Of a stretch of DNA of 64,000 bases, positions 38,201 through 50,200 are shown piece after piece. Every line of letters begins with the position of its first letter. Position 1 is the first letter of the stretch. Source of the DNA: Girardinichthys multiradiatus (taxonomy: Eukaryota > Chordata > Actinopteri > Cyprinodontiformes > Goodeidae); contig NC_061804.1 in the NCBI RefSeq assembly GCF_021462225.1, forward strand, positions 42,223,975 to 42,287,974, given 5' to 3'. The notes under the pieces are model-generated. The model made no database searches and was not told the DNA's origin. It worked only from the letters and a program-made list of their open reading frames with translations. The translations under genes and the position numbers were made by a program.

Positions 38201-41200
38201 CGGTCCCCCACATCATAATTGCGCTCTGCTTGGGACAAAGTCCTAGAAAAGAAGGCACATGGGTGAATATGGTCATCAGAATTTCTTTGGCTTAGGACTG
38301 CTCCAACCCCTCTGTTTGAGGCGTCAACCTCCACAATGAACTGTTTATCGGGGTTAGGGGACCGTAGAACAGGAGCAGATGTAAATAATCCTTTGAGCGT
38401 GACAAAAGCTCTTTTGCCGTCTCGTTCCAAACAAACCTTGTCTTAGACGATGTGAGAGCATTAAGAGGGGCTGCTACGTGGCTATAATTCCTGATGAATC
38501 GTCTGTAAAAATTTGCAAACCCCAGAAACCTTTGAAGCTGTTTGCGGTCGGCAGGAGAAGGCCATTCCAAGACCGCCTTGACTTTGGAGGGGTCCAGTAT
38601 GACTTGGTCTGGAGAAATGATGAGTCCAAGGAATGAAGTGGTAGTGGTGTGAAACTCACACTTTTCAGCTTTGACAAACAGATGATTTTGAAGAAGACGG
38701 AGGAGAACGGTCCGAACATGACTTCTGTGAGTTTCCAGATCCTGGGAATAAATCCGCATGTCGTCAAGGTAAACAAAAACAAACTGTCCAACCATGTCCC
38801 TCAGGACATAATTCACCAATGCCTGAAAAACTGCAGGGGCATTGGTTAAACCAAAAGGCATTACACAGTACTCATAGTGACCAGTGGGAGTGTTAAATGT
38901 CGTCTTCCATTCATCCCCCTCCTTGATACGGACAAGGTGGTAAGCGTTTCTCAAATCCAACTTAGAGAAGATCTTGGCGCCTTGAATCTGGTCGAAAGCA
39001 GTGTTCATAAGTGGTAGAGGGTATCGGTATGACAACCACATTAACCATTGTAGACCGTTTCTCCAAATCTTGTCACCTTGTTCCTCACAGAAAACGTCCC
39101 TCTGCACTCCAAACGGCCCAGCTGCTGGTCAAGCACGTCTTTCAACTGCACTGCATTCCCCAAGATATACTTTCGGATCGTGGTCCCCAGTTCATCTCAC
39201 AAGTATGGAGACAGTTTTTTGACAGTTTTTGCAGCGCTGAATGCTCACATCAGGTTACCACCCACAATCCAATGGCCAAACCGAACGCATGAACCAGGAA
39301 CTCGAGTCAACCCTTAGATGCCTCACATCCGTTAATCCTGCCGATTGGAGTAAATATTTACCTTGGGTGGAATACGCCCACAATGCTCATGTTTCCTCTG
39401 CCAAAGGACTCTCTCCATTTGAAATTTCACTAGGTTACCAGCCCCTTCTGTTTCCTGCCGATGAAGAGGATATAGCCAACACTTCTGTCAATCATCACAT
39501 TCACCGTTGTAAACAGGTCTGGCGTTCAACCGTCCAAGCCCCCCATCGCACCGCCCAGCAAAGTAAGGCATTCACAGACAGAAAACGTTCACCAGCTCCT
39601 CAGTAACAACCTGGACAGAAGGTTTGGCTATCCTCCAGAGACATGCCCCTGAAATCCATGTCCAGGAAATCATCCCTCAGGTTCATTGGCTCTTACGAGA
39701 TCGAGTCCATAGTCAGTCCCACTTCAGTCCGTCTTCGTCTCCCTGCCAACCTCCACATTCATCCAACCGTTCATGGGTCCCTAAGTCATTCATTTGTGAC
39801 CCTTCCTTGATCACTGACTATCTTGCATCTTTGCCTTCTTCCTCTTCATCTCGGCCGCCAGGAGGCAATCGTTGAGGGGGGGGGATGATGTCAGAGTCTT
39901 GGAGTTTCATGTATTGTTTTTTGCCTGCTGCTAACTCTTACTCACCACTAGATGCTGCCAAAATCCGGTGTGGAGGGTAGCAGGTATTCCTCATTTCCAT
40001 TTACCTGGAGGAATATAAGCAGGTGGAGCTGTCAGCACTACAGTGCCTGAGTGTTAGCCTTTGTCGTAACTCTAATGGCCAAGCTATGAAATCAAAGTCT
40101 CTAAGGCATCCAGAAGAATCTCCACCAAATGGAGGACCAGAAAGCTGAACTAGATGTACAGAGGGAGACACTGAAAGCTCAGATCGCTGGTCTTGAAAAA
40201 GGTTTGACGGTTTTTCTTTCTTAGAAATGTAGTAGATGTATACTTATGGGCAGACTTGTTTTTCCTTTGTGAGCTGATAAAACCTGAACTGTACACCTTG
40301 TTAACGGATCCATCAGCTCAGCAGGAATAAAATATACCCAGAAACCTGCATATTTTTATCTGCTTGATGAATAGCATCTACTGTATAAAACAAACACCAG
40401 CTGCTGCAAATCTAGTTTACAGATGAACAGCAATTAGAAAATTGCATTACTGTTACTCTAATCATTTCTAATTCTATTAACAGAATTAGAAATGATAATA
40501 TGGATTGTGACCATGAAGCAAACAGCTCTCTTCAAACACATATACCCTCTCGCTGTTCAAGTCTGTGTCGGAGTCTGGGAGTTTCATGTATTGTTTTTTT
40601 GCCAAGATTCTCCGGTGTGGAGGGTAGCACATGTTCCTCATTTCCATTTACCTGGAGGAGTATAAGAAGGTGGAGCTGTCAGCACTACAGTGCCTCAGTG
40701 TTAGCCTTTTTCGTAACTCTAATGGCCAAGCTATGAAATCAGTCTCTAGTCAAAGTTCAAAGTTACTTACCTTTTGTGTGCTCCTTCCTAGGAAACCTCA
40801 AGTCCTGGTCTTTAGTTCCTGTGACTCTCTGTTCTGGCTCCAAGCCCTCAGTTTGGATCCTGCCACAGCCAAAGTATTCAAGCCTCAGGAGAAACCTATT
40901 TTGGATCAAGGCCCAGCTGACAGCTCAAGACCTTCATCCCCAGGCAAGCGAACCCTGTTCACCTTCCACCAACTATTCAACTGAATCCTCACCAGGTAAT
41001 TCCGTTTCTGAAAACAAGAGCTGGATAAATTTTAACTGTCAAATACTCACCTGAAAACTCATCAGAGCATTCACCACCTCCTTGAACAAACTCCCCGGTT
41101 CCACAGCAGCGTCAAGTCAATCCTCCCAGACTCCACATCATTCTCCCACTCCAACCACCTCTTCATCTAACAGTAAGCAAGAAATCCCGATCCAGTTTAT

Positions 41201-44200
41201 GGTAATTCCCATCAGACTTCTGAATTCTTACCTGTCCTCCTTCTCCGTACAGTGCTGTGCCTCCAGTCCCGGTTCCAGTTCCACATTACGTTCCCAAACA
41301 ATAATAAACTTGTTTAACTTGTCTCCTGCCTCCTGAGTGTCTATCTGCATGTGGGTCAAATCAGTTAAGAAAGCAATGACAGTCTGATTTCAAATCTACA
41401 AAACCCAATAAACTCTACACTGCCTTTACTTCGATTCGAAGATAAAGCCAAACTGGAGAAGCTGTAGGTGAGAGTACACCCTTGCTGCTTCCACCAGATT
41501 TAACATTCAAATACCTGTTTAAGTGATCGTCTGTAACTGTGACCCAGCTCTATCAAATTTGGAGTTTGGAGCAGATATATGTTAACAAAATGCCAGGAAC
41601 AAAAGACATCAACAATGACCATAAAAATAACTTTTTGCTTCATCTCAACTTGGGACATCAAATAAGACAAACTATTTTATGACTGTCATTCTACACTTTG
41701 AGACAGTTAGAAAACATTTATGGCAGCTGTTGATCTTTCCTCAGGAGAAAGGTCTTCCAAATTCACTCCAAGGTGAGAATGTTACATTTTTAAGCAGTCT
41801 TTAGAGCATCAAAGAATTCCTGCTCTGTGGAAAAAATCCAGACTTGTTCCTGTCTGGAAAAACAAGTCCCACAAACCCATAAGGTATTTAAGATCTGTGG
41901 TTCTAACCTCTCTATTCATGAAAGCCTTTGAAAAACTGATGAAGAGGAAGCTGGTCAAATGTGTAGATGATAAATTAGAACCTCCTCAATTTACCTAGAA
42001 GTGTGAAAGGGGGGTTGAAGATGAAGTCTTAAAACTTCTGAATTAAATTTTAGACACACTGATGATTGTCACACAGAAATTGTCTGCCTGTTGGTTCTTA
42101 TGTGCACTTGTTTTTACATTTTCCTTCTGATTTTAATAACATCCAGCCTCACATTGTACTTAGGAATGGGTTTTAGATTTCCTTGTTAACAGATCCCAAT
42201 GTGTCAGAGTAAATGGCTCAATGTCAGATGCAGCATTTTCCTCCACTGGTTCTCCCCAGGGTTGTGTTCTCTCTCCCTTATTGTATATCCTGTACACCAA
42301 TGACTGTAGAAGTTATTATACAGTATGACATAATGACAGGATTACTTGAAGTTTGCAGATGACACAGAAATTGTCAGCTTTTTGGAGGGAGAGGGTGATT
42401 CACCTGGTCAGATAGTGGAGGATTTTATAATGTGTTGTGACAACTCCTATTTAAAATTGAATGTCACCAAAACCATAGGTCTGTGTGTAGATTTTAGGAA
42501 AAAGTCCAGTAGACCACCTTTAGTTCTCATTAAAGGAGAATCAGTGGAGCATGTTCAGTGTTACAAGTACCTGAGTGTCGACAATAAGCTGACATTCAGT
42601 GAAAACTCTGACAAGGTCAGCAAAGAAGCACATCAAAGGCTGTACTTCCTTCGTGAATTAAATCAATTTGGTGTGTAAAAAGTTAATGATCATCTATAGC
42701 TTTATGATAGAATCTGTCCTTACATTTGCTTTCATCACCTGGTTTGGCAACTTATCAGTAAGAGACAAAAATAAGATGAAGCAAGTAGTAAAAGTGACCT
42801 GTACATTTATTGGCACTAAATTGCCTGATCTAACAAACATTTTCAAAGCGAGTTAGACAAACGGCTAAATCTATTCTTCAATCTCCTCATCACCAACTTG
42901 GTGAATTTGATCTCCTACCATCTGGAAAGAGATTCAGGCAGCCTAAATCAAGGACAACTGATGGAAAAATGCTTTTATTACTCTGGCCAATATTTAGACA
43001 AATTTTAAAAAGTGATTAGGTGTGTCATTCTTAGTTGGATTGTTACTTGTAATATTGTAGAATGACGACATCTGTGTTGTGTTTTCCACTGGACTGCAAT
43101 AACGATAAAATTATTCTTATTTGTATTCTGTGCACTGTGCAAACCAAATAGTGCATATCTGCTCAGATACTTCATAGGAACTGTCAAGCATGGTAGTAGA
43201 GAGGCCATAGCTTGTTCTGCAGCCACAGGACCTGAGTACCTTGTAGTGGCTTGCAGGGAACACTGAGCAGTCTAAGAAACTAAAGCTCAACTGAAATTAT
43301 GTCATGCAAGAAATGAAGTGATGTTATAAAGAAGAGTGTGCCGAAACCTCAGATTACTTTGTCCACAACTAGTAATGAATCTAAATAAGTTGTAACTTCT
43401 TGGTTATGGTCTTACATCTTAGCTGTTGGGTTCTGTTCGAACTAACTGAGCTCAGCCAGTTCCATTAGTGGGCTTTTTGGCAGCAGAACCAAAAGCCACT
43501 GATATCGAAGTTATTTTATATACAGGTGAGCTGTTTGACGGGGTCATTAATAATGTTGGGCTTTCCTTTTTTTCTTTTCTTAATGTACAATAATTTTCCA
43601 TATGCAGATCTTGAATCTTCCCGGAAGCAAGTGGAAGTTGATAAAAAAGCCAAGGACGAGCTGATCCGAGAGAGGGACATTTTACATAAGGTAATCTGTG
43701 TAGTTCAGATACTTTTCATTTCATGGCACATTGTATTAACAGACATTCTTCACATTAGATGTTGATTGATTCAAAGCAATCAACATCTAATGTGTATTTA
43801 CTTCCATTTTGCTTAGTCTGGTGATTAAGCTACAGTTCCTACACAGGACCTAAGATACAGCCCTTTACCTTGTACTCCTGTCTCTGTGTATTGTATGTCC
43901 TTGTTTTTCCTATCAACAGAACATGATCAAAGCTGTGCAGTCAGCTGAAAAGCAGCAGAACCTTATAAAACTCTTTGAGCAGGACAAGAGAACTTTGGAG
44001 CATGAGATCTCTGGGTACCGCCAGGAGGCCCAGAAGCAGCGTAAGATCATCCAGCAGCTGGAAAAGGAACGGGATCGGTACATCAATGAGAGCAGCAGCC
44101 TTATGCAGAAGGCAGGTGATGGAGATGGGTCAACCTGCCTTTTTATGATAGCCATTAATATCACATTTCTTTTAACAATTTCGGCTTGATGAAGAAGTGT

Positions 44201-47200
44201 TTTTTTTTCTTTCTTTTTTTTACTTTCTGCAGGTGCAGCAGAAAATCACAGTTGTTGAAGACAAGGAGATTGAGATATTTGATTGGAGAAAGAAAGCCAC
44301 TGAGTCAGAGTGTAAACTCAAACAGCAGGAGAACCTGTTGGAAACAATCATAACAGAGAGGAATCTTTACAGCAAAAACCTCATTGAGTCTCAGGTAAGA
44401 GTGAGGAGCTGATGATGTCCTGTGGACAGTTAGCACCTTTCCACAGACAGGTGCTAACTTAGACTCGGGCTCTCTGAGCTCAGACCTGTTTGTTATGTCT
44501 TCGCACATTGACTACTTTAGTGTGTTGAGTACCTTCCTTTAAATAACACAGCCACTCTGTTCCCTTAATTGTCTTTAGGAGGAGATTGCTGAAATTAAGA
44601 GAAAAATAAAGATCATGAACAACCAAGTTTCCCGACTTAAAGATGAGATCATTGGGAAGGAGCAGGTACTGATCAGGGATCAGCAGGAGCAGAAGCGGTT
44701 AGAGAAGGATAACGAGGCCCTCAAGGTACTGTTCCAACCCAGCACCACCAGGAGGATGTGGATGGAACAATGAACCTGATTTATTTGATTTTATACAGTT
44801 ATGACTTAGTGACTATGAGGGGTCAAAGTAAGAAAAATGAATTTGAAATGAATTGAAGGTGTGAAATACTGAACATCGTAAAACTGAGTGCCGTAAAAAC
44901 CAACGTGATTAATTTCACCTTTGTGAAAATTAGAATCCATGAATTTGGAGGTCATTAAAATGATAACATGGTAAATATTAATGTTATAAATATTAGGGTT
45001 ATCAAATTTAACATTGCATGTTTTCATTTACTGCCTTGATTATAGCACCTTCACTTTTACCACTTTTGTTTTATCATTCATTGCGTTCACAGTGTAATTT
45101 TTGTTACTTCCGGTACTTTGGAATACGGCAGCAGCCCCAGCAGGGCAGCTGAGTTTTGGGCCCTGTCCCAATACTCACACTTCCACCCTTGTGTCCCTGA
45201 ATTGCGCGTTCCCGTTGATGGGTTCGAGTGCGTAGTGTGTCCCAATTCTCCACAGTGGCCCTTAACCCCGTCCCCTTCATGCCCTGGTATATAAGCCTTC
45301 TTTGCTTCCTGCACGTTTTTCTCCTCAAAACAATTGTTTGTTGCAGTTTTAAAAAAAGGTTTTTTGCAGCAAGAGTGCAAAAACAGTGTCGGTTCCTGCC
45401 CCTTTTGATGTTTCAGTTACGGTGAAGTCGTGCAAGTTGACTGCACCGTAATTGGGTCTACTGTCCCAATTCTCCAATTTTGCACGCTTGTAACCTGCGC
45501 ACTTCTAACCCTACGTGCACTTGTACATATTACACACTTCATAGAGGGGCGTAGGGTGTAGTGTGGGTATTGGGGCAGGGCCTTGTAGTCTGTGCCCCAC
45601 AATTTCCCATGATTCATTGCGGGTCAAAGCGGATTGGTTGACCTCGTGCAGCAATGGCGGACGATGGTGGCAAAAATTGTGAATAAAAAATGTAAATAAT
45701 ACGGTTTCTGTGACCCCAAATAAACTTTTAAGATGTTTTTAGGGGAGAATATAGGTTTGTTTAACTCCAATATCTACTCAGTTTATTAAGATTCCTCTTA
45801 ATTAAAAAAAATACGTTCGGCATTTCTCTCCACCAGCTCACTTCGGCAGCTGTCAGCCAACCGAGCAGTTTTCCCTCCCTCCACTGGAGAAGGCGCCTAA
45901 TTCCCGGCTCATCGTGTTGAACCTACCATAGGGTTTAACTACTGGATGGAAGGGTGGAACCCACATTTGTCATTGTCTTTTTCCTTTTGTTCCTGGAAAT
46001 AAACCTTTGAAAATATATACTTTTATTTGTATATTGAACTCTTTTGAATAACAGGCTACTGCCTAAACCACAAACGCATGGTGCACGTAAGTGATTATTT
46101 GAGTTAAGTCCTTAGTTTGATTGATTTGTTTCCTTTGACAAATAGTCACCACACATAGTGTGAAAATCCTACAGCATTCCACATATATTGGCAATTTTTG
46201 AGAGCACTGTATGTTGAGTTGTGGAGAACTTCCAGCAAATCTTTTGTTGTCCCATTTCCAAACAAGGGCGAGCGATAACACTGCCCTCTACTGAAAATAC
46301 TTGGGAATGGCGATGGACTACAAGTACTTCACTGTCGTGCCGGGGCTGCTGCCGTGTTCCAATCTACTGGAAGTAACAAAAATTACACTGTGAACGCGAT
46401 GAATGATAAAACTGAATTTGTAAAAGTGGAGGCAAAATCAAGGCAGTAAATGAAAACAGGCAATGTTAAATTAGATTAGATATTTATAACATTAATATTT
46501 ACCACGTTATCATTTTAATGACTTCAAAATTAACAGATTCTAATTTTCACAGAGGCCATATTAATCATGTGTTGATTTTTATGGCATTCAGTTTTACCAT
46601 ATTTCGTATTTACTCGTACTTGTACTCATCGTCTTCCGCTTATCTGGGACCGGGTTGTGAGGGCAGCAGACTCAGCAGAGACACCCAGACGTCCCTCTCC
46701 CCAAACACCCCCTCCAGCTCCTCCGGGGGGAGCCCAAGGCGTTCATAGGCCAGCCGAGAGTCATTGTCCCTCCAGCATGTCCTGGGCCGTCCCCTGGGCC
46801 TCCTCCGGGTGGGACGTGCCTGGAACACCTCCCGAGGAAGGCATCCTGGAGGCATCCGGTATAGATGCCCGAGCCACCTCAACTGGCTCCTCTCGATGTG
46901 GAGGAGCAGCGGCTCTACTCCGAGCTCCTGACCCTATCTCTAAGGGAGTGCCCGCTACCCTACGGAGGAAGCTCATTTCAGCCGCTTGTATCCGGGATCT
47001 TGTTCTTTCGGTCATGACCCAAAGTTCATGGCCATAGGTGAGGGTAGGAACGTAGACCGACCGGTAAATCGAGAGCTTCGCTTTTTGGCTCAGCTCTCTT
47101 CACCACAACGGACCGGCACAGCGCCCCCATTACTGCGGCAGCCGCACCGATCCGTCTGTCGATCTCCCGTTCCATTCATCCCTCACTCTTGAACAAGACC

Positions 47201-50200
47201 CCGAGATACTTAAACTCCTCCACTTGAGGCAGGAACTCCCCTCCAACCTGAAGAGGACAAGCCACCCTTTTCCGGTCGAGAACCATGGCCTCGGACTTGG
47301 AGGAGCTCATCTTCATCCCAGCCGCTTCACTCTCGGCTGCGAACCGCCCCAGGGCATGCTGTAGGTCTTGGCTAGAGGGGGCCAGCAGGACCACGTCATC
47401 TGCAAAAGAAGAGACGAAATCCTCTGGTCCCCAAACCAGACCCCCTCCGGCCCTTGGCTGCGTCTAGAAATCCTGTCCATAAAAGTTATGAACAGGACCG
47501 GTGACAAAGGGCAGCCCTGCCGGAGTCCAACCGGGAACAGGTCCGACTTAGTGCCGGCAATGCAGACCAAACTCCTGCTCCGCTCGTACAGGGACCGGAT
47601 GACCCCTAATAAAGGTCCCCCGATTCCATACTCCTGGAGCACCCCCCACAGGGCATCACGAGGGACACAGTCGAATGCTTTCTTCAGGTCCACAAAACAC
47701 CTGTGGACCGGTTGGGCAAACTCCCATGAACCCTCCAGTACCCTGTAGAGGGTATAGAGCTGGTCCAGTGTCCCACGGCCGGAACAAAAACCACACTGCT
47801 CCTCCTGAAGCCGAGCTTCGAGTATCGGCTGGACTCTCCTCTCCAATAGCCTGGCATAGGCCTTACCAGGGAGGCTGAGGAGTGTGATCCCCCTATAGCT
47901 GGAACACACCATCCGGTCACCCTTCTTATGAAGGGGGACCACCACCCCAGTCTGCCAGTCCAGAGGCACTGTCCCTGTCCGCCACGCAATGTTGAAGAGG
48001 CGTGTCAACCATGACAGCCCCACAGCATCCAGAGACTTGAGGTACTCAGGGCGGATCTCATCCAACCCCGAAGCCCTGCCACCATGGAGCTTTTTAACCA
48101 CCTCGGTGACTTCAGCCTGGGTGATGAAAGAGTCAAACCCGAGTCCCCAGCCTCTGTTTCCACCAGGGAATGCATGATGGCATGATTGAGGAGATCCTCG
48201 AAGTACTCCTTCTGCCGCCCGATAATGTCCTCAGTCGAGGTCAGCAGCCTCCCACCCCCACTATAAACAGTGTTGGCGAAGCAGTGCTTCTCCCTCCTGA
48301 GGCGCCGGATGGTTTGCCAGAATCGCTTCGAGGCCAACTGGTAGTCCTTCTCCAACAGGACTACTGGGTTTGGTATTTCGCATTTCATACCTTCAAGTTC
48401 ATTTTTGTTACTTTGACCCCTCATAAGTGACAAAGTTTAGGAACTGACAAATAAAAGATCACACTCCCTACCTTGACCAAAAATTAAACATCGAAGACTA
48501 TTAAAAAGCAATGTTATTGTAGTTTGAACACATTTAAGAGGACTTCAAACAAGATTTTATAGCTTTAACAGCACTTACCATTAAACGCATTATGATGATA
48601 AGCTATTTTGATGCTCTGAGATTGTATTTTTTGTATCTACTTGAATCTGTGTAATTTTTTAGGCAGAGCTACAGTTGGTTAAATTGCAGCTGGATGAAAC
48701 AAAGCAACATGTTGACAGCCAGAGAGCAGAACACCAAAAACTGCAGATGGTAATAACCACCATGGAGGATGAACAAATTCAACAGCAGAAGCAGCTGGAG
48801 CAGGTAAAGCAAAATGTCAACAAAAAGAGCCAGAGTTTCATGTACTGCTGCCTAAATTCGTGGTATAATCTAAGGTAATAAGCGAGCGGGAGAGCCTTGG
48901 CAAACAGCTGCTACAACGTAACAATGAACGTGCTCTGCTGTTCGAGAAGATCAGGATCCAGCAGTCAATCCTCAGCAAGGGAGACTTCCACTACAACCAG
49001 AGGCTGGAGGACATCCACCTGCTCAAACTGGAGGTCAAGAAGCTCCAACGCAAGAAGAACATCCTGGACAGGACTTTACCCAACACAGAGGAGCTGAGGT
49101 AAAACAAAACTCTATCAAAGTGAGGAGGTTAGCGACAGAGAAGAAAGAGGGCAGGAACAGAAAACCAAAAGGGCAAGATAAGGAAAGGATTAGGTGACCT
49201 ACGAAGAGCAGGATGTAGAGCTGGAGAAGAAGATTGAGTCAGAGGCAGCAGGATGTGATGAGATACAGAGTAATAGGTAAGAAGAAACTCATTTACATGC
49301 GGAGATCCAAAGTCACAGGAAAGTTACATTTTTTAACATTGCAGTCCAGTTGCACTGTTACCTTCAAATCAGGTGGTTTAAAAATAAAGTGGTCAATTTT
49401 CACTGGTGTTTTTCTGTTTGTGGTTGGTCTTAATGTCTCACATAATACCCTGTCTGGCAGGACAGAGCTGTTCCACCTACAAAGGGAATTGCTCAGAGAG
49501 AAAACCAGGAATAGTGTCCTGGAAGATCAGCTGAAGCCCATAAATATTCATAGATGGAGACGACTGGAGGTGAGGGCCTCAGGTTAAATTTAGTGTCTCA
49601 CCTGTTAGATCTGTTTGTCCTCAATGTAACTGGATAAGTACATTCTTCTGTCCTGTTTCAACATAAATAAGGAAAGAGAAAAGGATCAGAACCTGAACAT
49701 TTTGTGGTCTATTCTTCGTCTGCAGGGCAGCGACCCCGGCAAATACCAGCTCATCCAGAAGATTCAGGCCTTGCAGAAACGACTGATTGTTAAGACCCAA
49801 GAGCTCGAGGAAAGAGAACTCCTGCTTCAGGTAAACACTTTCAGCTGATGTTTTATCCTGGTACAGATCATTATGAGACAGCTATGTAATGTCTCAAAAA
49901 AATGAGACTGTAATGAGATAAAATCATTGCTTATTTCTCCTTTTGGATTCAAGGTAATACAGAAACTTTCCTTTCTGTGTAACAGTTTGGCTTCTTCCTG
50001 TCTTACATTTATTGACCACTAAGGTGCACATGAATGCAAATAACACACAGTTAGAGGAGTATACATTGCCTTGCAAAAGTATTAATATCCCATGAAAGTT
50101 TTACATTTCATTATGTTACGACAACAAACTTGGATGTGCTTTATTTAGATTTTAAGGGATCTACTAACAGAAAGTAGTGTATGGCTGTGACTGGAAATTA

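Larger units (their letters stand above)
44816..48423. mobile_element. Non-autonomous DNA transposon with long inverted repeats, intron 11
   Basis: Ends TGAGGGGTCAAAGTA (44816) and TACTTTGACCCCTCA (to 48423) are inverted and flanked by TA on both sides. The inverted match continues for about 300 bases: the left arm 44816-45145 pairs with 46330-46600 plus 48374-48423. The right arm is split by the RTE-like LINE at 46607-48373. There is no transposase. A separate MITE (45159-45582) sits inside. The TA duplication suggests a Tc1/mariner-type mobiliser, but the family is not identified. Confidence 0.75.

Noticed and set aside
40103..40201. Extra CFAP58 exon
   Set aside because: The copy lacks the first part of exon 7 and any acceptor, and using it would repeat residues already encoded at 32991-33089.
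49199..49295. Possible extra exon in CFAP58 intron 13 (glutamate/lysine-rich frame ending at a GTAAG)
   Set aside because: Exons 13 and 14 already join in phase and match the human protein without a gap, and there is no good acceptor.
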